From Polyangium sp. y55x31 (GTDB taxonomy: Bacteria; Myxococcota_A; Polyangia; Polyangiales; Polyangiaceae): DNA of 64,000 nt. The notes beneath the pieces are model-generated. The model was given only the letters and a program-made list of their open reading frames with translations. It ran no database searches and was not told the origin of the DNA. Shown here piece after piece: positions 43,692 to 52,249 of this stretch. Position numbers and translations under genes: made by a program. Each line of letters opens with the position of its first letter. Position 1 is the stretch's first letter. Where the stretch lies: NCBI RefSeq assembly GCF_029946505.1, contig NZ_JARZHG010000002.1:310001-374000 (forward strand). The letters run 5' to 3'.

Positions 43692-45526
43692 TACGCGCTC
43701 GCAGCGAGCAGGAGAACCGCGGCGGCGACGTAGAGCCACATCACGTTGCTGTTCGCCGCGGCGGGGGCCGGCTTGGCGATGGGCGCCTTCTTCGCGACTG
43801 CGGCCGTGCTCTCTTTGCTGAGCTTCGCATCGGCGCCCTTCTTCCCCTTCGCGCCCGCCTTCCCCGACTTACCGGTTTTCCCTGCGGCGTCCTTGTCCTT
43901 CTTGGGTGACGGCGTCCTCGTCGCGACGGGCGCGCTCTCGATGGCGTTCTCCTCGGCCTTGGCTTGTGGCGTCTCCTTGACCGTCTCGGCCGGCTCGCTG
44001 ATGACCGCGCCTTCTTCCGCCTTGGCTTGCGGCGTCGCCTTGACCGTCTCGGCTGGCAGGCTCTCCGTGGGCAGGCTCTCGGCCTTCAGGCTCTCGGCCT
44101 TCAGGCTCTCGACGGGCGCGCTCTCCTCGGCCTTGGCTTGCGGCGTCGCCTTGATCGTCTCGGCCGGCAGGCTCTCGGCCTTCAGGCTCTCGACCGGCGC
44201 GCTCTCCGTAGCCTTGCTCTCAGCCGCCGTGCTCTCGGCTGCCGTGCTCTCGGCCGCCGTGCTCTCGGTTGCCGTGCTCTCGGCGGGCTTGTTCGGCACG
44301 GACTTGCTCTCCGGCCCGCGCTCGCTCCTCGCCGAGGCTGGACCGAACCGCGCCGAGCGCGCCTCGCTGCTGAGCGGCGCGAGATCCATTTCCTCGGCCC
44401 ATTTGCCGATGTCCTCGAAGTGCGACACGCGCCCGCGCGGCCGCTCCTCGGCGGGCGGCGGCGCCGCTGCGGAGATCTCCGGCTTCGACTTCTCCCGCGG
44501 CGCGCCGGGCCGCGGCTCGTCTTGCAGCGAGTTGAACTCGAGCAGCGCCGCTTCGATCAGCCTGTGCAGCGTCGTGTCTTCTTTTTCCTGGGCCGTGGTT
44601 TTACGCAGCGCCACGGTCCCGCTCACGAGCTCGGCGACGTCGTGCGCGCCGACGGGCTTTCCGAACTTGAACAAAAAGCCGTTCAGGGCGCGGCCGAGCT
44701 CGCGCGCGCCCTGGTAGCGCTTCTCCGGATCACGGGCGAGCGCGCGGTTGATGATCTTCTCGAGCTCCGGCGGCACGTCCTTGTTGAGCTGCGCGAGCGG
44801 CGGCACCACGGCTTCGCGCACCCGCATCACCGTCTGCAGATCGTTGTCGCCGTGGAAGAGCCGCTTTTGCGCGAGCATCTCCCACAGGATGATCCCCACG
44901 GCGAACACGTCCGTGCGCACGTCCACCTCGAGCCCTTGTGTCGCCTCGGGCGAGAGGTAGCCGAACTTTCCTTTCACGATGCCGGGCTCGCTCTTCTCGA
45001 GCTGGCTCGTCGCTTTTGCGAGCCCGAAATCGACGATCTTGATCTCGCCGTATTTCGTGATGAGCACGTTCGCGGGCGAGACGTCGCGGTGCACGATGCG
45101 CAGCGGCTGGCCCTCGGGGTTTTTCGCCTCGTGCGCGTAGGCGAGGCCGTCGCAGATCTTCTCGGCGATGTAGACGGCGACCTCCACCGGGAAGGGCCGC
45201 TTCATCTTGCGGAGGTATTCGATGACGGCTTTCAGGTCCGAGCCATCGACGTACTCCATCACGATGAAGTACGCGTTATCGCCGACGCCGATGTCGAATA
45301 CCTGGGCGACATTCGAATGCGTGAGGTTCGCCGAGAGGCGCGCCTCGTCGAGGAACATCGCGATGAAGCGCTTCTTCTCCGAGAGGTGGGGCAAGACCTT
45401 CTTGATCGCCACCCGCTTCTTGAATCCCTCGATCCCCGCGCTCTCCGCGAGAAACACCTCGGCCATGCCGCCGGACGCGAGGCGATCGAGGACGCGGTAC
45501 CGCTGCTGCTGATGCCCCTGCTTCAT
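43667..45526 (-). CDS. Tail-anchored Ser/Thr protein kinase with repeat linker
   Basis: A 619-residue Hanks-type kinase. Kinase domain about 10-280: glycine loop LASGGMAEVFLA (16-27), Lys42/43 (VAIKKV), HRDVSPAN (145-152), DFG (165-167), SPE (191-193). The catalytic loop has Ser where most have Lys (HRDxKPxN), a variant common in this myxobacterial kinase subfamily. Residues about 400-560 are low-complexity repeats (TAESTAAES, KAESLPAETVKATPQAKAEE), then a Lys/Gly/Ala stretch, then a C-terminal helix (about 594-612) leaving only a few residues outside. The kinase is therefore cytosolic and anchored at its tail. A TAGTCC box lies 9 nt before the ATG. Confidence 0.92.
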   Translation of the reverse strand: MKQGHQQQRYRVLDRLASGGMAEVFLAESAGIEGFKKRVAIKKVLPHLSEKKRFIAMFLDEARLSANLTHSNVAQVFDIGVGDNAYFIVMEYVDGSDLKAVIEYLRKMKRPFPVEVAVYIAEKICDGLAYAHEAKNPEGQPLRIVHRDVSPANVLITKYGEIKIVDFGLAKATSQLEKSEPGIVKGKFGYLSPEATQGLEVDVRTDVFAVGIILWEMLAQKRLFHGDNDLQTVMRVREAVVPPLAQLNKDVPPELEKIINRALARDPEKRYQGARELGRALNGFLFKFGKPVGAHDVAELVSGTVALRKTTAQEKEDTTLHRLIEAALLEFNSLQDEPRPGAPREKSKPEISAAAPPPAEERPRGRVSHFEDIGKWAEEMDLAPLSSEARSARFGPASARSERGPESKSVPNKPAESTATESTAAESTAAESTAAESKATESAPVESLKAESLPAETIKATPQAKAEESAPVESLKAESLKAESLPTESLPAETVKATPQAKAEEGAVISEPAETVKETPQAKAEENAIESAPVATRTPSPKKDKDAAGKTGKSGKAGAKGKKGADAKLSKESTAAVAKKAPIAKPAPAAANSNVMWLYVAAAVLLLAASAYYGGLFGP

Positions 45527-45670
45527 GCCAGACGAGGACTACCCTCTCCTCGGCCGCCGGTCGAGCCCGCGCGCCGGGATCCGGCATCCTACCACGACGG
45601 GGCACCGAGACGGATCCAGGAAGGACATCCCTCGCGCACTTCTCCCTTGCCTCGGGCGAGCGCTGGTTCG

Positions 45671-45676
45671 TACGCT
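45671..45676 (+). promoter_or_regulatory. -10 box (TACGCT), leaderless-type
   Basis: TANNNT box 7 nt before the ATG at 45684. Confidence 0.45.
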
Positions 45677-45683
45677 GGCCTTC

Positions 45684-46319
45684 ATGCTTCGACCTCGATC
45701 GAATTGGGGAATCCTTCTGGTTTCGGCCTTCCTCGTGACCACGCTCCCCGCGGCCTGCGGGAGCGAGGTCGACGGCGGAAACGGCGGCAGCGCCGGCAAC
45801 GGTGGCAGCGGCGGCAGCGGTGGCGCGGGCGGCGCTCCGAATTTCGGGGCCTGCACCGGGCCGGGTCAGTGTACCCTCGTCAAGAATACCTGCTGCGGCA
45901 CGTGCAGCGAGCCCACGCTCGCCGACGTCGAACCCGTGCACGTCGATCGAGTCGACGAATACACCACCTTCGTTTGTCCCGAGCCCTCGGCCTGCCCCGC
46001 CTGCGCGGGCGCGCCGAATCCGGGCCTCTTCGCGTATTGCGAGGCCGGAAGCTGCACGGAGGCCGACGTCGCGGAGCACGCATTCAGCGAATGCACGACC
46101 GCCGCTGATTGCACGCTCCGGTTCGGCCTGAACTGCTGCGAGCCTTGCGCGGGAGGCGTGCCCGACCTCGTCGCGATCGCGTCGAGCTCGCTCCAGGCCA
46201 TTTCCGATCTCGTCTGCCCGCCCGCGTTCGGTTGCCCGGAGTGCGCCCCCATTCATCCGCCGGAATGGAAGGCCGATTGCGTGGCGGGCCATTGCGCGGT
46301 CGTCCCGGCGATGCCCTGA
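45684..46319 (+). CDS. Cys-rich lipoprotein with Gly/Ser linker
   Basis: A 211-residue lipoprotein: signal (WGILLVSAFLVTTLPAAC) with lipobox PAAC, then a Gly/Ser/Asn linker (about 33-52, GGSAGNGGSGGSGG) and two related Cys-rich halves, each with a CC pair: CTLVKNTCCGTCSEP ... CPACAG, and CTLRFGLNCCEPCAGG ... CPECAP. The parallel order of Cys in both halves suggests internal duplication of a disulfide-rich module. No function is known. Start ATG 45684 begins the signal and follows a TACGCT box by 7 nt. Confidence 0.75.
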   Translation: MLRPRSNWGILLVSAFLVTTLPAACGSEVDGGNGGSAGNGGSGGSGGAGGAPNFGACTGPGQCTLVKNTCCGTCSEPTLADVEPVHVDRVDEYTTFVCPEPSACPACAGAPNPGLFAYCEAGSCTEADVAEHAFSECTTAADCTLRFGLNCCEPCAGGVPDLVAIASSSLQAISDLVCPPAFGCPECAPIHPPEWKADCVAGHCAVVPAMP

Positions 46320-46352
46320 AACCCTGGCCGAGGCGCACCTCGTCGAATTCGC

Positions 46353-47462
46353 TCAGCGACGCGCGCGCTCGCCGGGCGTGAGGCCGACGAATTCCTCGCC
46401 CGACGCCTTTTCCGCGGGCGCCGCGTCCGCCCTGGCGGCCTTCACCATCGTCACGGGGAAGCTCTTCTTCATTCCCCCGGCCTCCACGACGATCTTCGCA
46501 TTTCCGGCCGCGAGCGCCTTGACCGACCCGCACGACTCCACCGAGTATTTCACCTCGATCGAGCCCTCGCCCGACATCACCCACCCGGACACGCCCGCCA
46601 CCACGCGCCCGCCGGAGAGGCTCCGGAAGCATAAACTGCGCTCCGAGCCCACGACGAGCGGCGCGGTGATGTCCACACTGACAGCGCCCTTCACGGCGAT
46701 GATATCGTCGAGTTTGTCCACGATGGGCATCGTCACTTCGAACGATTTTCCGTCGCCCGTCGCCACGCTCGCGTTCACGGCCCCGCTCGCGCCCACCGTC
46801 ACGAAGCGCCGATCCCACGCCGACTGCTCCCCATCCTCCTTCGCGTCCCCCGTGATGGTGATGCTCGTGCTCTCGTCGACGAGCCGCAGGCCGTCGGCAT
46901 CGCGCAGCGCGAGGCCGAGGAACACGCCCGCGTCCTTGAACAGCGCAAGATCGAGGTTTTCCGCCTCCGGATCGAGGAACGACATCCCATCTCCGACGAA
47001 GCGCGCCGACGCGATCGGCGCGACCGCGAGCGCGATCCGATCGTGCAGCGCGCCCGTGTCGACGTCGAGAATCCGCAAAAAGCCCGATCCCGCGGCGGCG
47101 CCGCGCAGCGTGACGCGCGGCGCGGCGATCTCCTTGATCTCGAGCGGCGTCGTCGCTTCGGCGTCGAAGGGCGCGAACGCCTGGCTGCCGTCCGAATCGC
47201 GGTGCACGATGAACGCTTGCGTCCCGCCTTCCGCGGTCGCGTGCACGCCGCCCACGACCACGTCGTCAAACAGCGAGGGGCCCCGGAAGAACAGGCCATT
47301 CGGTGTATCGGACGAGCACGTCTCGCCCGCCGGACAGACCGTCTCGCAAGGCGGAGTGAAACACTGATCATTAGAGAGGGCGCGCTCTCCCGGCGCCGAG
47401 AACTGGCACCCTGACACGAGGATCATGGTCGAGAAGGCAAGAATGACAGATTGATGGCTCAT
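46353..47462 (-). CDS. Putative lipoprotein of unknown function
   Basis: A 369-residue protein with a short lipoprotein signal (ILAFSTMILVSGC), a Cys-rich stretch (CFTPPCETVCPAGETCSS), then about 320 residues of beta-rich sequence with repeated strand patterns (GFLRILDVDTGALHDRIALAV, DITAPLVVGSERSLCF), perhaps Ig-like or beta-sandwich domains. The family is not recognised. ATG 47462 is chosen as the start of the signal peptide; upstream in-frame codons are Pro-rich and unlikely. It is divergent from the 804-residue cytochrome-like lipoprotein (88 bp). Confidence 0.65.
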   Translation of the reverse strand: MSHQSVILAFSTMILVSGCQFSAPGERALSNDQCFTPPCETVCPAGETCSSDTPNGLFFRGPSLFDDVVVGGVHATAEGGTQAFIVHRDSDGSQAFAPFDAEATTPLEIKEIAAPRVTLRGAAAGSGFLRILDVDTGALHDRIALAVAPIASARFVGDGMSFLDPEAENLDLALFKDAGVFLGLALRDADGLRLVDESTSITITGDAKEDGEQSAWDRRFVTVGASGAVNASVATGDGKSFEVTMPIVDKLDDIIAVKGAVSVDITAPLVVGSERSLCFRSLSGGRVVAGVSGWVMSGEGSIEVKYSVESCGSVKALAAGNAKIVVEAGGMKKSFPVTMVKAARADAAPAEKASGEEFVGLTPGERARR

Positions 47463-47538
47463 ACGGTCGCGGTTTGGCAAACGCCGTGCCGCACAAACGG
47501 ACGCGCCTTCGCCCTTGCGACCGTGTTCCCCTCCCTTG

Positions 47539-47544
47539 TAGCAT
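47539..47544 (+). promoter_or_regulatory. -10 box (TAGCAT), leaderless-type
   Basis: TANNNT box 6 nt before the ATG at 47551. Confidence 0.5.
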
Positions 47545-47550
47545 TGCCTT

Positions 47551-49965
47551 ATGTTGCAACGGTCTCGCCTTGGATTTGTACTCGTATCGGCCCTCGGCAC
47601 GGCGGTCCTCGCGGCTGCGTGCGGGGGCGGCGGCTCCACGGGGCTACCCGGGGGCACGGCGTCGAGCGGCACGGGCGGCTCGGGTGGCTCGAACAGCGGG
47701 GGGAACGGCGGCATCGGCGGGGACGGCGGCGATATCTTCGTCGGCTCCTCGTCGGGCGTGGGGGGAAACGGCGGCAGCCAGACGCAGGGCTTCGATGTCC
47801 TGCCGAGCGCGCCGCAGGAGATCACGGTCGTTGCGGGTCAAAATACCCCGACGATCACGTACACCTCGTACCTCGACGGAAACCCCATCAGCGCGGGCTG
47901 GAGTGTCGATCGCGGCGAGATCGGAAGCATCACGGCGGGCCCGACCAGCACGGCGACATTCACGCCGAAGGGCACGGCCGGCGGCGTCGTCCGCGTCCGG
48001 GCCGGCCTCAACGGGGAGGTCGTCGAGCGTAATGTCCTGGTCAAGCTCACATCGCAGCAGAATGGGGCGGACCCGAACAACCCCGCGCAGCAGGGTCAGA
48101 TCGCCACGACGATCCCCGAGCTCACGGAGGGCGGCGGCGTCGGCGGCGTCGGCGGCGAGGGCCTCGGCGTCGGCGTCGACAATCCCGTCGTGATCGCCGC
48201 GCTCGACGCGCCGACCGGCAATGGGCAGGCCGAGGGGCTGAAATTCCTCTATCCGTACGACCGCACGGTATGGCCGCGCGGCATGACGGCGCCGCTGCTC
48301 CAGTGGGATTCGACGCTCGGCGGCGTCGACGCCATCAAGATCGAGCTCTCGACCACGAGCGGCTCGTTCTCGTGGAAGGGCACCTTCGGAAAACCGCAGA
48401 TCCTCACGCAGACGGGGGCCCCCTTCATTCGCCACCCGATCCCGCAGGACGTCTGGGCCATGGCCACGAATACGGCCGGCGGAAAGACGCTCGACGGATC
48501 GCCCGATCAGCTCGTCGTGCGGCTCACGGTGGCGAAGGGCGAGCTCGCGTACGGGCCGATCGAAGAGACGTGGACCGTGGCGCCGGGGCGGCTCTCGGGC
48601 GCCATTTATTACATCTCGTATGGCACGAAGCTCGCGAAAAACCTGAGCGGCGCCGTGGGCGGCGACGGCATGTTCGGCGGCGCGGTGCTCTCGATCAAGG
48701 TCGGCGACACGGCGCCCAAGCTCACGGCGGGCAAGAGCGGATCGGAGGCGGAGTGCCGCGTCTGCCATTCCGTCGCGGCGGACGGCTCGCGCCTCGTCGC
48801 GACGTCGAACGGCGGCGCCATTCCGTGGGCCTACGACATCGCGCCGAACATGGTGACCGAGAAGGCGCTCCCGAATGGCAGCTCGTTCCCAGGCATCACG
48901 CCGGACGGCGCGCTCGCGCTCACGACGGCGGGGCAACTCGTCTCGCTCGCCAATGGCACCATCCAGCCGGTTTCGGGGCTGAACGGGGTTTCGACCAACG
49001 TCGGCACGCCCTCGTTCTCGCCGGACGGCAAGCGCGTCGTCTTCAATCCGATGGTGAGCGCGTCCATCACGAACCCGAAGCAGAAGCTCGTCTTGATGGA
49101 TTTCGATCCGGCGACGAACGCCTTCGCGAATTCGGTCGTCGTCGTCGACAACACGGGTCAGCCGGCGGAGACGCGGCCGGGCTGGCCTGCGTTTTTCCCG
49201 GACGGCAAGGCCGTCGTGTATCACCAGCAGACCGCGGCGGGCGTCGACGGCAACAACCTCGGTGATCTGCGCACGCGCAAGGGCGCCAAGGCCTACATCG
49301 CGATGGCCCGCACGGACGGCGGCGCGCCCGTCCCGCTCGACCAGCTCAATGGCAAGGACGCTGCGGGCAACGTGTACCTGCCGAAGCTCGGCCAGCCCGT
49401 GGCGATGACCTGCACGGGCGACGGCGCGCAGGTCGGCGGCATGAATGCGGATCACGGCGACGACGTGAACCTGAACTACGAGCCGACGGTGAACCCGATC
49501 GCGTCGGGCGGTTATGCCTGGGTCGTCTTCACGAGCCGCCGCATGTACGGCAACGTCGCGACGATCCCGCCCTTCTGCAGCGATCCGCGCGGCGTCAACC
49601 TGTTCACGAACATCACGCCGAAGAAGCTCTGGGTCGCGGCCGTCGATCTCAACTCGCCGGCGGGCGTGGACGGGAGCCACCCGGCGTTTTACCTGCCCGC
49701 GCAGGAGCTGCTCGCGGGCAATGCGCGAGGCTTCTGGGTGCAGGAGCCCTGCCGCGCCGACGGCGCCGGCTGCGAGTCGGGCGATCAATGCTGCAATGGC
49801 TACTGCTCGCCCGATCCGATGGGCAGCGGCGCCCTCGTCTGCGGCGACACGCCCCCGAACGGCATGTGCTCGAACGAGGGCGACAAGTGCACGACGGCGG
49901 CCGATTGCTGCAACCCGGAGCTCATCTGCCTGAACGGGTTCTGCACGCTGGACGGGCCGAAGTAA
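47551..49965 (+). CDS. Large lipoprotein with mono-heme CxxCH motif and beta-propeller-like repeats
   Basis: An 804-residue lipoprotein: lipobox LAAAC, a long Gly/Ser/Asn linker (about 25-75), and a beta domain. A single heme-attachment motif CRVCH (402-406) sits in EAECRVCHSVAADGSRL, as in mono-heme cytochromes. TolB/PD40-like propeller strands follow (TPSFSPDGKRVVFNP, RPGWPAFFPDGKAVVYHQQ). The C-terminus has a disulfide-rich knot (GDQCCNGYC, CTTAADCCNPELICLNGFC) similar to modules in many myxobacterial exported proteins. It may be a surface or periplasmic electron carrier or sensor; this is inference. A TAGCAT box lies 6 nt before the ATG. Confidence 0.8.
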   Translation: MLQRSRLGFVLVSALGTAVLAAACGGGGSTGLPGGTASSGTGGSGGSNSGGNGGIGGDGGDIFVGSSSGVGGNGGSQTQGFDVLPSAPQEITVVAGQNTPTITYTSYLDGNPISAGWSVDRGEIGSITAGPTSTATFTPKGTAGGVVRVRAGLNGEVVERNVLVKLTSQQNGADPNNPAQQGQIATTIPELTEGGGVGGVGGEGLGVGVDNPVVIAALDAPTGNGQAEGLKFLYPYDRTVWPRGMTAPLLQWDSTLGGVDAIKIELSTTSGSFSWKGTFGKPQILTQTGAPFIRHPIPQDVWAMATNTAGGKTLDGSPDQLVVRLTVAKGELAYGPIEETWTVAPGRLSGAIYYISYGTKLAKNLSGAVGGDGMFGGAVLSIKVGDTAPKLTAGKSGSEAECRVCHSVAADGSRLVATSNGGAIPWAYDIAPNMVTEKALPNGSSFPGITPDGALALTTAGQLVSLANGTIQPVSGLNGVSTNVGTPSFSPDGKRVVFNPMVSASITNPKQKLVLMDFDPATNAFANSVVVVDNTGQPAETRPGWPAFFPDGKAVVYHQQTAAGVDGNNLGDLRTRKGAKAYIAMARTDGGAPVPLDQLNGKDAAGNVYLPKLGQPVAMTCTGDGAQVGGMNADHGDDVNLNYEPTVNPIASGGYAWVVFTSRRMYGNVATIPPFCSDPRGVNLFTNITPKKLWVAAVDLNSPAGVDGSHPAFYLPAQELLAGNARGFWVQEPCRADGAGCESGDQCCNGYCSPDPMGSGALVCGDTPPNGMCSNEGDKCTTAADCCNPELICLNGFCTLDGPK

Positions 49966-49975
49966 GCACCACGCG

Positions 49976-50010
49976 AAGGCGCGGGGGAAAAACAGAACCC
50001 CCCGCGCCTT
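49976..50010. terminator. Bidirectional terminator-like hairpin
   Basis: A 12-bp stem (AAGGCGCGGGGG with CCCCCGCGCCTT) with an 11-nt A-rich loop lies between the convergent 804-residue lipoprotein and Kunitz genes. No long T-tract on either side. Confidence 0.6.
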
Positions 50011-50022
50011 GCTCTGCTCGTC

Positions 50023-50337
50023 TCACCACCGGAACGGGCGACGGAAGCAGACGCGCTGACAGTCGCGCAGGGACTCGAAGTTGTTCATGTTCCCCCGGCA
50101 GCCGCCGTAAATGAACGGCACGCAGCGGCCGACGGCGCTGTTGAAGGCATACCGGCGGAAGGCCGCGCGACACGGGCCGCTCACGATCGGCTGAAAGCAG
50201 ACCCGCCGCGCCGGTTGCGCATCGATCGGCAGATCCTCCACGGCGTCCGCATTTTCGGCCACGTCCTCCGTCGCCGACGCGGGCAGCACGAACAAAAGCG
50301 AAATCGCCGCGAATACACACGCGAGACCCTTCTTCAT
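50023..50337 (-). CDS. Secreted Kunitz/BPTI-type protease inhibitor
   Basis: A 104-residue protein: signal peptide (about 1-22, ending LPASA), an acidic 20-residue spacer and one Kunitz domain. Its six cysteines (47, 56, 72, 80, 93, 97) have exactly the spacings of BPTI (9, 16, 8, 13, 4). Other BPTI landmarks match: SGPC before the reactive site, F-x-FN in the core, IYGGC, and NNF. The P1 position after GPC is Arg57, so inhibition of trypsin-like proteases is predicted. The domain is a eukaryotic hallmark and uncommon in bacteria. GGGGGAGG lies just upstream of the ATG. Signal and disulfides imply export to the periplasm or outside. Confidence 0.92.
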   Translation of the reverse strand: MKKGLACVFAAISLLFVLPASATEDVAENADAVEDLPIDAQPARRVCFQPIVSGPCRAAFRRYAFNSAVGRCVPFIYGGCRGNMNNFESLRDCQRVCFRRPFRW

Positions 50338-50353
50338 GGCGCACCTCCCCCTT

Positions 50354-50384
50354 CGAGCGGGCGCCGTCCCGACGAGCCCGCTCG
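50354..50384 (-). promoter_or_regulatory. 9-bp hairpin upstream of the Kunitz gene
   Basis: CGAGCGGGC pairs perfectly with GCCCGCTCG around a 13-nt loop, just before the Shine-Dalgarno sequence of the Kunitz gene. It could be a leader structure; role unknown. Confidence 0.4.
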
Positions 50385-50443
50385 GTCAAAACATAAAGCG
50401 CACGTCCCCGACGTCGCCTGACCGGGACGCGGGGCGTGCGCTT
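50385..50443 (-). terminator. Terminator after ychF
   Basis: AAGCGCACG (50396-50404) pairs with CGTGCGCTT (50435-50443), with GTCCC/GGGAC pairing inside; on the minus strand TTATGTTTTG follows. It lies 22 bp past the ychF stop. Confidence 0.65.
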
Positions 50444-50465
50444 CGGGGAGGTGGGGGCGGGTCTC

Positions 50466-51563
50466 TCAGACGTTGAAGTGGAAATGCATCACGTCGCCGT
50501 CCTTGACGACGTACGCCTTCCCTTCCTTGCGCATCTTGCCGGCCTGCGCCGCGCCGCTCTCGCCGCCGAATTTGACGAAATCGTCGTAGGCGATGGTCTC
50601 GGCGCAGATGAAGCCCTTCTCGAAATCCGTGTGGATCTCGCCCGCGGACTGCGGCGCGGTCGCGCCGATCGGGATCGTCCAGGCGCGCGCCTCCTTCGGG
50701 CCGACCGTGAAGTACGTCTGGAGCCCGAGAAGCGCGTACGCCTCGCGAATGAGCCGGTTCAGGCCGGGCTCCGCGAGCCCCAAGGTCTCGAGGAACTCCG
50801 CGCGCTCGGCGGCGCCGAGCTGGGCGACCTCCGCCTCGATCTGCGCCGAGATCACCACGGATTTCGCGCCGTCCCGTGCCGCGCGATCCGCCACCGACCG
50901 GGAGAGCGCATTGCCCGTCGCCGCCGCGGCCTCGTCGACGTTGCACACGTAAAGCGCGGGCTTCGCGGTCAAGAGCTGCAGCATGCGCCAGGCCTTCTGA
51001 TCGTCGGGCTCGATCTTCGCCGTGTACGCCGGCCGGCCCTCGTGGAGCTGCGCGAGCGCGAGCTTGAGGAGGCGCAGGGTATTCGCGCCCTCCTTGTCGC
51101 CGCCCCGGATCCGCTTCTCCAGGTTCGGGATGCGTTTCTCCAGGCTGTCGATGTCCGCCAGCATCAGCTCGGTCTCGATGATGTCCAGATCGGCGAGCGG
51201 GTCGACACGTCCCTCGACGTGCGTGACGTCGTCGTTCTGGAAGCACCGGGCCACGAAGGCGATGGCGTCGCAGTCGCGGATGTTGGCCAGGAACTGGTTG
51301 CCCAGCCCCTCGCCCTTGGACGCGCCGCGCACGAGGCCCGCCACGTCGACGAAGTTGATCCGGGCCGGGATGATCTCCTTCGAGCTCGCCAGCGCCGCGA
51401 GCTTGTCGAGCCGCGGCTCGGGCACGGCCACGTCGCCGACGTTCGGCTCGATGGTGCAGAACGGGTAGTTCGCGGCCTGCGCGGCCGCCGTCTGGGTCAG
51501 GGCGTTGAACAGGGTGGACTTGCCGACGTTCGGCAGACCGACGATCGCGACTTTCAGGGCCAT
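50466..51563 (-). CDS. ychF: Redox-regulated ATPase/GTPase YchF
   Basis: A 365-residue Obg-related P-loop protein of the universally conserved YchF/Ola1 family, which binds ATP in preference to GTP and associates with ribosomes. Seen: G1 GLPNVGKSTL at 8-17, switch region ANYPFCTIEPNVGDVAVPE, G3 DVAGLVRGASKGEGLGNQFL, a helical coiled insertion (ELMLADIDSLEKRIPNLEKRI), the G4-type NVDEAAA, and the C-terminal TGS-like domain (LGLQTYFTVGPKEARAWTI, IHTDFEKGFICAET). Length is standard. ATG 51563 begins the conserved domain. Confidence 0.95.
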   Translation of the reverse strand: MALKVAIVGLPNVGKSTLFNALTQTAAAQAANYPFCTIEPNVGDVAVPEPRLDKLAALASSKEIIPARINFVDVAGLVRGASKGEGLGNQFLANIRDCDAIAFVARCFQNDDVTHVEGRVDPLADLDIIETELMLADIDSLEKRIPNLEKRIRGGDKEGANTLRLLKLALAQLHEGRPAYTAKIEPDDQKAWRMLQLLTAKPALYVCNVDEAAAATGNALSRSVADRAARDGAKSVVISAQIEAEVAQLGAAERAEFLETLGLAEPGLNRLIREAYALLGLQTYFTVGPKEARAWTIPIGATAPQSAGEIHTDFEKGFICAETIAYDDFVKFGGESGAAQAGKMRKEGKAYVVKDGDVMHFHFNV

Positions 51564-51653
51564 GGCGCAGTTCGGGGGGTAAAGAGGGCCGCGCGACCTA
51601 GCACGTCCGGGGCAGATGCACCACCCCCCGAGCAACCGATCGGAGCGGTCCTT

Positions 51654-52178
51654 TCAGGCGGCGTCGCGCCGGTGGAGCCGATGGCTCCAGAAGCCGAAGA
51701 CGGGCTTGCGCGCGATGCGCCCGTGGTGGGCGAGGCAGATTTGCTCGACCTCGTTGGCCTGGTCCATGTTCTCGACCTCGACCGTGAGGAGCACCTTGCC
51801 GGCCTTGACCTCGCGCTCGACGTCCTCGATCACGGGATCGGGCTTGCCGGCGCCGGTGAGCCCGCCGCCGAGCGCGCCGGCCGCGCCGCCGCCGAGCATG
51901 CCGAAGAGCGCGGCCGTGAGCGGCCCGGCCGCGATGAAACCGAGCGGCCCGAGCACGAGCCCGCTCAAGAGGCCGCCGGCTGCGGAGCCGACGAGCGCGC
52001 CGGTCGTGATGCCCTCGCGTGCGCTCGTCTCGGCGAGCGGCACGTCGTGCCGGTTCACCTTGTCGTGATGCAGGAGCACGGTGCACGCCTCGGAGAGCCC
52101 GGGCAACACGCGAACGGCGTGCAGGCACGTCTCGGCGTCCGAATCGTCGTCGAACAAGGCAAAAAGCGCGTGTCGCAT
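51654..52178 (-). CDS. Glycine-zipper membrane protein (DUF1269-like)
   Basis: A 174-residue protein: an N-terminal alpha/beta part (MRHALFALFDDDSDAETCLHAV) like the ferredoxin-fold of stress proteins of the YflT/DUF1269 type, a long Gly/Ala/Leu hydrophobic stretch (about 57-112, GALVGSAAGGLLSGLVLGPLG, GMLGGGAAGALGGGL) able to form two glycine-zipper helices, then a soluble segment (VLLTVEVENMDQANEV) that looks like a second half of the same fold. Function unknown. AGGAGG lies 6 nt before the ATG, fixing the start. Confidence 0.7.
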   Translation of the reverse strand: MRHALFALFDDDSDAETCLHAVRVLPGLSEACTVLLHHDKVNRHDVPLAETSAREGITTGALVGSAAGGLLSGLVLGPLGFIAAGPLTAALFGMLGGGAAGALGGGLTGAGKPDPVIEDVEREVKAGKVLLTVEVENMDQANEVEQICLAHHGRIARKPVFGFWSHRLHRRDAA

Positions 52179-52249
52179 GGCATCCTCCTCGGCCGGAGCA
52201 TCGGTCCGTCGTGCGGAGGAGGCAAGTCGACGGCGGGCGATTGCGTGGT

